From assembly GCA_947653315.1 (NCBI GenBank), contig CANTGP010000069.1:1-10731 (forward strand): a stretch of 10,731 nt of DNA, written 5' to 3'. Positions 1 to 7,499 of the stretch are shown in pieces. The translations under genes were made by a program, and so were the position numbers. The DNA is from an uncultured Lachnospiraceae bacterium. GTDB taxonomy: Bacteria > Bacillota > Clostridia > Lachnospirales > Lachnospiraceae. Each line of letters begins with the position of its first letter. Position 1 is the first letter of the stretch. The notes beneath the pieces were generated by a model. It searched no databases, had not been told where the DNA came from, and saw nothing but the letters and a program-made list of their open reading frames with translations.

Positions 1-2
1 AA

Positions 3-917
3 ATACAGAGGCAGTTGCTTGATTTGGGTTTTGCGGAGGAAAATATTTTATCGGGAGATAATTTGAAGCGGAACCATCAGGGAAAAGAATACAGGGATTT
101 TTTGGAAAAGTATAAAGTTCTTGGGGAGAATCTGCCGATTGCATCCCATCCTTTGGAGATTAAGGGGAAATTTGAGGAAATGGGTTTCCGGGTCATGGAA
201 TATGCCGTGGATATGGAAGATTATGAAAAGTGGCTGGAGGAAGTGGATTATAACGGAAATTATCCGTTTTATGCCAAAACATTCGGAGGACATCTGTGTG
301 CCAAGCAGTTCCAACATTATGTGTCCATAAAACTGTTGGGAATTTCGGAAAATAAAGTGGCATTGGATGTTGCGAGCAGCATCTCGGTATTTCCCGAAAT
401 CGTCCGTGAAAAGTACGGGGCGGTAGTTTACCGGCAGGATATTGAGTATCCGTGGGGCGTAGACGGATATACCGTGGGGAGTTTTGCCTCAGATATTCCG
501 CTGCCGGATTGTTCGGTGGATTGTATGACGCTGCATTGTTCCCTGGAGCATTTTGAGGACAGGGAGGATTTTAAGTTTTTTCAGGAGGCCGGAAGAATTT
601 TGGGGAATAACGGGAAAGTATGCGTGATTCCTTTATATATGGCGGACGGATATTATATCAGGACTTCACCGGAGGTATGGAGTAATAAGTATAAAGTGTA
701 CTCGGAATGTCCAAAGTTTGATGAGCGTGCCGGAATCATCATTGATAACGGGAGCAGACAGAGACAGAGCAAATATTATTCGGTGGAGATTTTAAAAGAA
801 GAATTATTAAACGGGAAAACGCAGATGGCACCGACAGTGGTTTATATTACCAATTACCATGAAATAAAGGGGTCGGCGCCGTTTGCATTATTGTTGGAAA
901 AAGCGGTGGAAGAATGA
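3..917 (+). CDS. Class I SAM-dependent methyltransferase, 5' end outside the window
   Basis: The frame is already open at base 3, and the first possible start (TTG at 15) has no ribosome binding site, so the gene begins before the window. Counting from that TTG, the methyltransferase core lies at about residues 114-210. It has a motif I-like strand VALDVASSIS (115-124), an acidic strand end at D142, a motif around DCSVDCMTLHCSLEHFED (165-182), and RILGNNGKVCVIPLY (194-208), the usual post-motif strand of class I methyltransferases. The few residues at the left edge (QRQLLDLGFAEENIL) resemble the end of the Rossmann-like domain at the start of the next gene (ERQLLELGVESGHMV), so the missing N-terminus probably carries such a domain. 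The substrate is unknown; from its neighbours I infer a sugar or glycan. It ends with TGA at 915-917, 34 bases before the next likely start. The fold is fairly sure, the substrate is not. Confidence 0.75.
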   Translation: MQRQLLDLGFAEENILSGDNLKRNHQGKEYRDFLEKYKVLGENLPIASHPLEIKGKFEEMGFRVMEYAVDMEDYEKWLEEVDYNGNYPFYAKTFGGHLCAKQFQHYVSIKLLGISENKVALDVASSISVFPEIVREKYGAVVYRQDIEYPWGVDGYTVGSFASDIPLPDCSVDCMTLHCSLEHFEDREDFKFFQEAGRILGNNGKVCVIPLYMADGYYIRTSPEVWSNKYKVYSECPKFDERAGIIIDNGSRQRQSKYYSVEILKEELLNGKTQMAPTVVYITNYHEIKGSAPFALLLEKAVEE

Positions 918-951
918 TAAGCCTTCCGAAAAAAGCGGAAAGAGGTATGGG

Positions 952-3246
952 ATGAGGGAGTGGGACAGGGAAGTTTTCATGGACTGCCGGACAGGTACGC
1001 TGGCAGTATTCGGGGCAGGAAAAGGCGGCAGATTCATTGCGGAAATGGTTACGGATATGGGATGCGCGGTCAGTTTTTTTATGGATAACGATATCAGAAA
1101 ACAGGAAACGCGGATGGGCGGGGTACCCGTGATATCACCGGAACGGTATAAAGAATTTGGCAGACAAACATGGGTTTTGTTATCCGTCAGGAATCGTGAA
1201 ATTGAGCGGCAACTGTTGGAGCTTGGGGTTGAGAGCGGACATATGGTGGATTTGTCAGAGCTTTCCACAGGGGGGAGGAAACTGCCTTTTTTTGATGAAA
1301 ACCGTAAAACGGCATTGCGTAAAAAAGAGTACCGTTTTCTTACCAAAAAAGATAGAGAGACGCTTCATACGGGAATCAGCAGGATCCGGTTATGCGAAGG
1401 ATTTCTTTATGTCACGGGTTGGGCAGTTCCTTCCGGTTATGCCAATAAAATTACCGTAACGTTGGATGGGGAAGGGGAAAAAACGGCGTTGCGGGTGGAA
1501 CGGCGGGACGTTGCCGGAAAGTTTCCATATGTCCAAACGCAGCGGTGCGGTTTTGCCTATTTTGGAAAAACGAATGTCAGGGATAAGGCAGTCATTGGGA
1601 TTTCCTTTTGGTCAGATAACCGGTTGCTTTACCATACGTCAGAATGCCGTGAATCTGTTTCCGCATACGGGTTGTTCCATGAGTATTTCCGGGAGGGCAG
1701 GGCCGGGGAATTGCTGAAAATTTTTTTGGGCAGTAAAGATATGTTATGGCAGGAGAAGGATACCCTGGAAAAGATGATAAGGAATAACATAACAAAATTT
1801 GAGAGGGGAAAGGACCGGCTCTGTTTATACCAGCTTTTGTACCACTTGGAAGTATTTAAGGCCGCTGACATGGAAGAATATTTATGCCTGATTAGGGATT
1901 TGGATGATTTGGATGTGCAAGCCTATTTGTGCGAACAGGAAATCCCTTGGATGATATTTTTGCATCCGGAATGGAAAGTAGACCATATTTATGCTTGGCA
2001 GAGAGAAATGTATTGTCTGATTGCGGAAAAAATGTACACGGAAAAGGGAAAAGAAAAAGAACGGGACAATAATAGAATTGTCATTTTGGTGGATGCGCTG
2101 GGCAGTGAAAACATGGCTTCGGCAATTTTCGAAATCGGGATTGCAAACGAAATGTACAGGAGGGGGATTCAGGTTCTCATGGTGGTGGCGGATACCTCCT
2201 TAACAAAGGATTTAAGCATTTCGTCATGTTTTGTGCGAAAGCGTGATTCCGGGCAATACGCAAAGCAGCATAAGAAAATGCAGGAGGCGCCATGGGGAAT
2301 TTATTATTGTGTGGAGGAAGGATTCCGGAGGCGGAAACAGGAATTATATGATGTGATTGAAGAATTTTCGCCGGATACGGTGATTGATGTTTCGCTTGCG
2401 GGAATGTTTGTTTCAGCAGCCCTGTTGCGCCGGAAATATAAATTGATTCATGTTTCGTTAACGGGTTATTCCAGCGGGGCAGTATTTCACCGTTATATTG
2501 CGAAAAGCAGGGAACTCTGCCGGATGGATAACAGAATCTACCATTCCATAAGGGAAGAAGAAATAGTGGAAGCCCCTATACTTATATTGTATGGACTGGA
2601 GAGCCGGAAACGGTATACCAGGGCGGAACAGGGAATCGGAGCGTCCGATTTTGTACTGGTTACCGTGGGCAACCGTCTGAAGTATGAGTTGGACGGGGAA
2701 TTGCTATGCGGAATAAAAGAATTGCTGTGCCGGTATGATCATATGAAATGGATTGTGGTAGGGGAAGATATAGGGGAAACGTTCCGCAATGGTATGAAAG
2801 AGTATATCGAAAAGGGGCAGGTGGTTTTATGGGGATTCGAGGATGATCTGCCGGCGTTATACCGTTTGTGTGATATCTATGTAAACCCTGAAAGAATGGG
2901 CGGGGGCGGCAGTGTTTTTATGGCTATGCAGATGGAAATGCCCGTTGCCATGACGAAAAAACCTTCGGATATCACTCCGGTCATCGGTGCGGAAAACTGC
3001 AGGGACGATTATCAGGATATGATGTCTTACATCGTGCAGTTGATGCATTCCGTGGAACTGCGTAAAAAGGAAGGCGGAAAGATGAAAAAAATGGTGGAGA
3101 GGGAAGAAATATCAATGGCAAATTATGTAAGTAAAATATTAATGGCACGGGAGGAAATTTCCACAAAAGAGATGACGGTAAAAAGTGAACGGAACGGAAG
3201 GGGTTTACCTGTTGGGACAGAAGCGGCGGGAGGAACAGACGATTGA
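952..3246 (+). CDS. Multidomain glycosyltransferase: Rossmann-like domain, GW-type beta-sandwich, GT-B domain
   Basis: I chose ATG 952 because GGAAAGAGG (937-945) sits six bases upstream; a TTG at 883 would start inside the previous gene without such a site. The 764-residue protein has three parts. Residues 16-102 are Rossmann-like, with a glycine-rich turn FGAGKGGRF (20-28) and an acidic strand MDND (44-47). Residues about 140-235 resemble the beta-sandwich domain attached to many glycosyltransferases (VTGWAVPSG, then RRDVAGKFP and CGF). Residues about 374-735 look like a GT-B glycosyltransferase: VILVDALG (377-384), VLVTVGNR (568-575), IVVGED (601-606), LWGFEDDLPALYRLCDIYVNPE (626-647), then GGGGS and AMQMEMPVAM, which matches the nucleotide-sugar binding half of GT1/GT4 enzymes. 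No signal peptide or membrane segment is evident, so it is probably cytoplasmic. Donor and acceptor are unknown. The last 30 or so residues look disordered. Its TGA overlaps the next gene's TTG. Confidence 0.75.
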   Translation: MREWDREVFMDCRTGTLAVFGAGKGGRFIAEMVTDMGCAVSFFMDNDIRKQETRMGGVPVISPERYKEFGRQTWVLLSVRNREIERQLLELGVESGHMVDLSELSTGGRKLPFFDENRKTALRKKEYRFLTKKDRETLHTGISRIRLCEGFLYVTGWAVPSGYANKITVTLDGEGEKTALRVERRDVAGKFPYVQTQRCGFAYFGKTNVRDKAVIGISFWSDNRLLYHTSECRESVSAYGLFHEYFREGRAGELLKIFLGSKDMLWQEKDTLEKMIRNNITKFERGKDRLCLYQLLYHLEVFKAADMEEYLCLIRDLDDLDVQAYLCEQEIPWMIFLHPEWKVDHIYAWQREMYCLIAEKMYTEKGKEKERDNNRIVILVDALGSENMASAIFEIGIANEMYRRGIQVLMVVADTSLTKDLSISSCFVRKRDSGQYAKQHKKMQEAPWGIYYCVEEGFRRRKQELYDVIEEFSPDTVIDVSLAGMFVSAALLRRKYKLIHVSLTGYSSGAVFHRYIAKSRELCRMDNRIYHSIREEEIVEAPILILYGLESRKRYTRAEQGIGASDFVLVTVGNRLKYELDGELLCGIKELLCRYDHMKWIVVGEDIGETFRNGMKEYIEKGQVVLWGFEDDLPALYRLCDIYVNPERMGGGGSVFMAMQMEMPVAMTKKPSDITPVIGAENCRDDYQDMMSYIVQLMHSVELRKKEGGKMKKMVEREEISMANYVSKILMAREEISTKEMTVKSERNGRGLPVGTEAAGGTDD
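3228..3245 (+). promoter_or_regulatory. Ribosome binding site and TTG start coupling the glycosyltransferase and propeller genes
   Basis: GGGAGGAA at 3228-3235 is followed by seven bases and a TTG codon, which overlaps the TGA stop of the upstream gene. This site decides for TTG 3243 over the alternative GTG at 3258, which has the weaker purine run GGAAAAGG before it. Confidence 0.6.
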
Positions 3247-4469
3247 AGGAAAAGGATGTGGATATACAGGCGATTTACCGGGAAAACAAAAATGTGTTAT
3301 GGTGTTTGTCTTCCAAGGATGCCTATTTGTACAGAATCGATTTGCAAAGGGGAATGATGGAAGAAGTGATGCCGCTGGCTGCGGATGCGGATATGCCGAA
3401 TATGTTTTTGGATATTCTGGGATACGGCGAATGTTTGGTTTTTGTTCCGGCATGTTCTGACTTTTTGGTTCTTTGGGACCGGAAGAAACGAATATGCCAA
3501 AGAGTTCCGTTGCCAAAGGCAAAATACGAAATAGGAAATACCGGGATTAAGTTCTTTTCGGGGATGGTTTACGGGGACAGCCTGTATTTGTTTGGACATT
3601 CTTATCCCGGAATCGTTAAAATGGATTTACTTAGCCATGAGTTTGAGGTGATGGACGGTTGGGTGGAAAATGGGGAACTGGCGCTGACTGCCAAAACGGA
3701 AGGCTGTTTTTGGCGGAAATATTGTTTCGTGGACGGTAAGCTGTATCTTCCGTTCATGAATGCCAATGCCGTTTTGAAGTTGGATTTGGAAAGCGGCGGG
3801 ACGGAAGTTTGCCGGGTTGGGAATGCGGACCAGCATTATATTTCCATGGAATGGGACGGAAAAAATTTTTGGCTGGTTCCAAGGGATGCAAGGACGGGAA
3901 ACATCATAAAGTGGAACCCGGTAAATGGAGCGGTGGAATATTACGGTCAATTTCCGGAAGGATTTAATTATGCGCAGTATGCTTTTGGAAGGACGGTGAA
4001 AATCGGGGAAAAAGTCCTGCTATTTGCCAACGATGCAAACATGAATATCTGCATGGATACCGGGACGGGAAGGATGGAAATGTTTCCCGATCCGTATGCT
4101 ATTCCGGAAGTTACAAAATCCAGGTACCGGTTTGCGGAGCTGACGAAGGAAAAAATTTTTTTTCACTGCAGGAATCAATGTGTTTACTGGGATTTTAGGA
4201 CAGGGGAAACGGAATGTCTGCCTTATTCCGTGGATGAAAGGATATTTGTGCGGTATGAAATGCAGCGGGAAAAAAGACGGCTCCGGTATCATTTTGCCTG
4301 TACACGGAAAGGAGTTGTGGTACCTGAACAAAAGGAGTTTGGAATCGGCTCCTTGATAAAATATTTGCAGTTTGCTTCGGAAGAAAGGGAAAAAGATGGG
4401 TATGGAAGAAAAATGGATGGATATGTACAGGGAAATGATGAGAATCCGCATATTGGAAAATCGGATTAG
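3243..4469 (+). CDS. Seven-bladed beta-propeller protein of unknown function
   Basis: I do not recognise the family. The 408-residue protein shows seven repeats of 35-50 residues, each of the type 'hydrophobic strand, G/D turn, LYLF/LWC strand, short linker, hydrophobic-D/W-L, x-x-G': about residues 10-45, 57-90, 101-138, 155-192, 199-238, 248-283 and 296-330. Examples are GDSLYLFGHS (111-120), DGKLYLPFMN (164-173) and DGKNFWLVPR (205-214). Seven such units suit a kelch- or PQQ-like propeller. There is no signal peptide, so it is probably cytoplasmic. The start is TTG 3243, supported by GGGAGGAA (3228-3235) seven bases upstream and by a TTGA overlap with the preceding stop, implying translational coupling. 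Its C-terminal 25 codons are read within the start of the next gene, a 74-base overlap. Its role may be scaffolding or ligand binding for the glycan enzymes; that is a guess. Confidence 0.65.
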   Translation: MKEKDVDIQAIYRENKNVLWCLSSKDAYLYRIDLQRGMMEEVMPLAADADMPNMFLDILGYGECLVFVPACSDFLVLWDRKKRICQRVPLPKAKYEIGNTGIKFFSGMVYGDSLYLFGHSYPGIVKMDLLSHEFEVMDGWVENGELALTAKTEGCFWRKYCFVDGKLYLPFMNANAVLKLDLESGGTEVCRVGNADQHYISMEWDGKNFWLVPRDARTGNIIKWNPVNGAVEYYGQFPEGFNYAQYAFGRTVKIGEKVLLFANDANMNICMDTGTGRMEMFPDPYAIPEVTKSRYRFAELTKEKIFFHCRNQCVYWDFRTGETECLPYSVDERIFVRYEMQREKRRLRYHFACTRKGVVVPEQKEFGIGSLIKYLQFASEEREKDGYGRKMDGYVQGNDENPHIGKSD

Positions 4470-5349
4470 CGAGGAATTTGTGCATCAGGAGATGAGGACA
4501 CCGCTGCATTCATCCGTCGGGCAGGAAGCGGTAGCCGTGGGGGTATGCATGAATCTGAATCAGGACGATGTGATTTACAGCAATCACCGGGGACATGGGC
4601 ATTACATAGCAAAAGGCGGGAATATGGGAAGGCTTGTGGCAGAATTATATAATAAATCCGGCGGATGTTCACGGGGCTGGGGCGGCTCCATGCATATTAT
4701 GGATGTCGGTGCCGGTGTGGGGTTAACATCTTCGATTGTTGGAGGATCGGTTCCGATTGCCACGGGATGCGCAATGGGGCTGAAGATAAAAAAGAAACCG
4801 AATGTTGCGGTTGCATTTTTGGGGGATGGGGCCTCGGAGGAGGGAAATGTGTATGAAAGCATTTGCTTTGCGAAAGTAAGGAAATTACCGATTGTTTATG
4901 TCTGCGAAAATAATAAGTATGCCATGTACACCGCCATGGAAAAACGTGAGCCGTCAGAACATATTGCGGACAAGTTCCGCTCCATACTGCATACGGAAAT
5001 AATAGACGGAAATGACGTGGAAGAAGTATATACCGTCATGGAAAAAGCGGTTGCCAAAGCAAGGCATGACGGGGAGCCTTCTTTTGTGGAGTGTAAAACA
5101 TACCGGTTAAGCAATCATTATGAAGCGTCTTACTCGGAGGATTTTTGGTACCGTCCAAAAGAGGAATGGGAAGAATGGAAAAAGCGCTGCCCCATTGAAC
5201 AGATAAAGGAAAAGATTTTATCGGAAAATGCAGAAAATACGGAAAAACTGGAAGAAATCGAACGTTTGGTCCGGAAAGAGGTTGCGGATGCATTTTCGTT
5301 TGCGGGAAACAGTCCGTATCCTGACAGAAAGGAGTTATATAGCATATGA
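4396..5349 (+). CDS. Thiamine-diphosphate dehydrogenase E1 component, alpha subunit
   Basis: This 317-residue protein is an E1 alpha subunit of the pyruvate/acetoin/branched-chain 2-oxoacid dehydrogenase family, which uses ThDP and Mg2+ to decarboxylate a 2-oxoacid. Diagnostic motifs run in family order: RIRILENRI (16-24), SSVGQEAVAVGV (39-50), SNHRGHGHYIAKG (62-74), GGSMH (96-100), and the ThDP/Mg motif GDGASEEG (143-150) closing with ENNKYAM (171-177). The active-site loop region TYRLSNHYEASYSED (235-249) keeps the expected histidine (H241), but reads NHY where many members have GHS. I chose ATG 4396 for its upstream AAAGG (4384-4388); ATG 4402 is an alternative. Either start matches the usual N-terminus, so the overlap with the propeller gene is real. 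The beta subunit follows directly through an ATGA overlap. No E2 or E3 lies nearby, which argues against a complete metabolic complex. Confidence 0.88.
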   Translation: MGMEEKWMDMYREMMRIRILENRISEEFVHQEMRTPLHSSVGQEAVAVGVCMNLNQDDVIYSNHRGHGHYIAKGGNMGRLVAELYNKSGGCSRGWGGSMHIMDVGAGVGLTSSIVGGSVPIATGCAMGLKIKKKPNVAVAFLGDGASEEGNVYESICFAKVRKLPIVYVCENNKYAMYTAMEKREPSEHIADKFRSILHTEIIDGNDVEEVYTVMEKAVAKARHDGEPSFVECKTYRLSNHYEASYSEDFWYRPKEEWEEWKKRCPIEQIKEKILSENAENTEKLEEIERLVRKEVADAFSFAGNSPYPDRKELYSI

Positions 5350-6368
5350 TTAGGGAAGAAGCGGATTTTATATTACCGGAAAATGCATACGGTGAAGAAG
5401 CGGCATATACGGAAATCCTGAATGATACTCTTTGTCAAATGATGGATGCTGACGAATCCGTCATATTGTTTGGAGAGGGGATTAATGATAAGGTCGCCCT
5501 GTTTGGGGTTACTACCGGTTTGGCAGGCAAATACGGGGAAGAAAGGGTTTTTGATGTACCGTTATCGGAAAGCGCTTTAATGGGAATAGCGGCGGGAGCG
5601 GCTTTGGAAGGACTCAGGCCTGTATTTTTCCATAACCGTCCGGATTTTATTCTGCTGGCGATGGATCAGTTCGCCAATCATGCGACAAAGTATCGGTATA
5701 TGTCAGGAGGAATCCACAGGGTTCCCATGGTAATATGGGCGGCAATTGGAAAAGGCTGGGGGGCGGCGGCGCAGCATTCCCAATCGCTGCAGTCTGTGTT
5801 TGCCCATTTTCCCGGATGCAAGGTGGTAATGCCGACGACGCCGTTTGACGGCAAAGGCCTTTTGGTCAGCGCTTTGATGGACGAAATGCCTGTCGTTATT
5901 TTGGAACACCGGGAGCTGCTCCGTAAGTCGGGAGTCGTTCCGAAAGAACTTTACCGTATTGGTATGGGAAAGGGTGTTTTAAGAAGGAAGGGGGATGATT
6001 TTACGGTTGTGGCGGACTCCGTTATGGTGGATGAAGCGATGAAGGCGGCCGGAATACTGGAGGACAAGGGGATATCCGTTGACGTAATTGATATCAGGAG
6101 CATTAAACCATGGGATAAAGAAATCGTGCTTCGTTCGGTAAAAAAAACGGGAAGGCTTTTGGTCGCGGATACGGCATGGCATATGTGTAATTTTGGCGCG
6201 GAGGTTATTGCAACTGTTTATGAGGAGGCGTTTTCCCATATGCGTGCCCCTGCAATACGTGTGGACTATCCGGATATTGCGGTGCCAGCCGGTTGGACGC
6301 TGGAAGAAGAATTTTATACAGGGTACGGAAAGATTGTGGAAAAAATTATGGAAAGCGTAAAAATATAG
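5346..6368 (+). CDS. Thiamine-diphosphate dehydrogenase E1 component, beta subunit
   Basis: This 340-residue protein is the transketolase-like beta subunit that completes the alpha2beta2 E1 with the preceding gene. Visible motifs are LFGEG (41-45), DVPLSESALMGIAAGAALEG (70-89) carrying the glutamate E75 that should contact the ThDP aminopyrimidine, RPDFILLAMDQFANHATKY (98-116), YMSGG (118-122), GAAAQHSQSLQSVF (139-152) with H143 as the conserved active-site histidine, PGCKVVMPTTPFDGKGL (156-172), and a C-terminal domain (about 215-340) with VIDIRSIKPWD (247-257). ATG 5346 overlaps the alpha-subunit stop as ATGA, and AAAGGAG (5328-5334) lies 11 bases upstream, so the two subunits are translationally coupled, as expected for equal amounts. 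The 2-oxoacid is probably pyruvate by family precedent. The acceptor of the activated two-carbon unit is unknown, and no lipoyl E2 is encoded here. Confidence 0.88.
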   Translation: MIREEADFILPENAYGEEAAYTEILNDTLCQMMDADESVILFGEGINDKVALFGVTTGLAGKYGEERVFDVPLSESALMGIAAGAALEGLRPVFFHNRPDFILLAMDQFANHATKYRYMSGGIHRVPMVIWAAIGKGWGAAAQHSQSLQSVFAHFPGCKVVMPTTPFDGKGLLVSALMDEMPVVILEHRELLRKSGVVPKELYRIGMGKGVLRRKGDDFTVVADSVMVDEAMKAAGILEDKGISVDVIDIRSIKPWDKEIVLRSVKKTGRLLVADTAWHMCNFGAEVIATVYEEAFSHMRAPAIRVDYPDIAVPAGWTLEEEFYTGYGKIVEKIMESVKI

Positions 6369-6371
6369 TCT

Positions 6372-7370
6372 ATGAAAGTTTATGTAATTACCGGAATTAC
6401 CGGACTGCTTGGAAGAAGTTTGGCATGGGCGGTTTTGTCAGGTGCTTCCGGGATAAGGGAAGAAATTCAAATCATTGGTATTGGGCGGAATCTTGGCAGG
6501 ATGCAGGCGGTTTTTCCTGATGCCGTGCGCCGGGGCATGACGTTCGTGGAAGCAGATTGTTGTATGATGGGGCAGCTTTCCGGCGGACTGGAACGGATGC
6601 AGGCGGATTACCTCATCCACTGCGCCGCCCCCACCGCATCCGCCTACATGGTAACCCATCCGGTGGAGACGGCGGACTGTGTGGTTGCGGGCACCCGCAA
6701 CATGCTGGAACTTGCCGGACGGCTGCGGGTAAAAAGCATGGTATACCTTTCCTCCATGGAAGTTTATGGAAAGGTGGAAGATACCGGACGGCCCCGGCGG
6801 GAGGATGAACTGGGGGACATTGGGTTAACTTCCGCACGGAGCTGCTATTCCCTTGGAAAACGTATGGCGGAGCATTACTGCCATATTTATCAGCAGGAAT
6901 TTCATGTCCCGGTGAAAGTGGCAAGGCTGGCGCAGGTTTTTGGCAGGGGGGTGCGCATGGATGACAATCGTGTGTACATGCAGTTTGCGCGGGCGGCCTA
7001 TGAGGGGCGGGATATTGTCTTAAAAACCGGCGGAAATTCCATGGGGAACTACTGTTCCACGTCGGATGCGGTAAGGGCGGTTTTCACCATATTGGAGAAG
7101 GGAGCCGACGGGGAAGTGTACAATGTGGTAAATGAAGCGAATACCATGCGAATCCGCGATATGGCAAAACTGGTGGCGGAAGAAGTGGCACATGGCGCCA
7201 TCGGCGTCCGGGTTAAACCGGAAGATACGGCGAAAACCGGTTATGCCCCCGACACGGGATTAAGGCTTTCCGGGGAAAAATTAAGGGGGCTTGGCTGGCA
7301 GCCGGTGCAGGGGCTTACGGAAATGTACGGAGAAGTGCTGGGGGAAATTGCCAAAGAATACCGGAAATAA
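6372..7370 (+). CDS. NAD(P)-dependent sugar-nucleotide epimerase/dehydratase, extended SDR
   Basis: This 332-residue protein is an extended short-chain dehydrogenase. It has the Rossmann cofactor motif TGITGLLG (7-14), an acidic residue at the end of a later strand (D62), HCAAPTASAY (83-92), the catalytic Ser region YLSSMEVYG (125-133) and YSLGK (159-163), the YxxxK pair. The C-terminal part with NVVNEANTMRI (251-261) and a late GLGWQP (307-312) is typical of sugar-nucleotide epimerases and 4,6-dehydratases such as the GalE/RmlB/UDP-glucuronate decarboxylase group. It should act on an NDP-sugar in the cytoplasm; the exact reaction cannot be read from the sequence. It starts three bases after the E1 beta stop with a poor binding site (GGAAAG, 16 bases away), so coupled translation is likely. 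GC content climbs sharply about 100 bases into the gene. Confidence 0.85.
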   Translation: MKVYVITGITGLLGRSLAWAVLSGASGIREEIQIIGIGRNLGRMQAVFPDAVRRGMTFVEADCCMMGQLSGGLERMQADYLIHCAAPTASAYMVTHPVETADCVVAGTRNMLELAGRLRVKSMVYLSSMEVYGKVEDTGRPRREDELGDIGLTSARSCYSLGKRMAEHYCHIYQQEFHVPVKVARLAQVFGRGVRMDDNRVYMQFARAAYEGRDIVLKTGGNSMGNYCSTSDAVRAVFTILEKGADGEVYNVVNEANTMRIRDMAKLVAEEVAHGAIGVRVKPEDTAKTGYAPDTGLRLSGEKLRGLGWQPVQGLTEMYGEVLGEIAKEYRK

Positions 7371-7396
7371 TTTTAAAAATATCTATCTTCTTCCTA

Positions 7397-7425
7397 TTGT
7401 GATTCAAATCCTAAAATGCTACAAT
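7397..7425 (+). promoter_or_regulatory. Sigma-A type promoter with extended -10
   Basis: TTGTGA (7397-7402), a 17-base spacer, and TACAAT (7420-7425) preceded by TG at 7417-7418, which gives an extended -10 (TGC-TACAAT). The spacing is optimal and each box is one or two bases from consensus. Transcription would start near 7431-7433. It separates the acyltransferase genes from the upstream glycan operon. No convincing terminator was seen between 7371 and 7396, so read-through from upstream remains possible. Confidence 0.65.
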
Positions 7426-7434
7426 AAAAACACT

Positions 7435-7467
7435 GCCTGTCATGCCCTCTCTTTGGGGAGGACAGGC
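7435..7467 (+). promoter_or_regulatory. Stem-loop at the 5' end of the acyltransferase transcript
   Basis: GCCTGTC (7435-7441) pairs perfectly with GACAGGC (7461-7467), and CCC (7445-7447) with part of GGGG (7455-7458) can extend the inside. No T-run follows (GGGAAATAC), so it is not an ordinary intrinsic terminator. Lying two to four bases after the predicted transcription start, it could stabilise the mRNA 5' end or regulate the leader. The role is inferred. Confidence 0.5.
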
Positions 7468-7499
7468 GGGGAAATACAAAAGAATGGGATTTGATGAGA

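Noticed and set aside
883..951. TTG 883 as the start of the glycosyltransferase
   Set aside because: It lies within the methyltransferase gene without a ribosome binding site, while ATG 952 has a good one.
4396..6368. A complete pyruvate or acetoin dehydrogenase operon
   Set aside because: No lipoyl acyltransferase (E2) or dihydrolipoyl dehydrogenase (E3) follows; an SDR and membrane acyltransferase genes do instead.
7435..7467. Hairpin as terminator of the upstream operon
   Set aside because: No T-run follows the stem, and it lies just after a promoter candidate, so a leader hairpin is the better reading.
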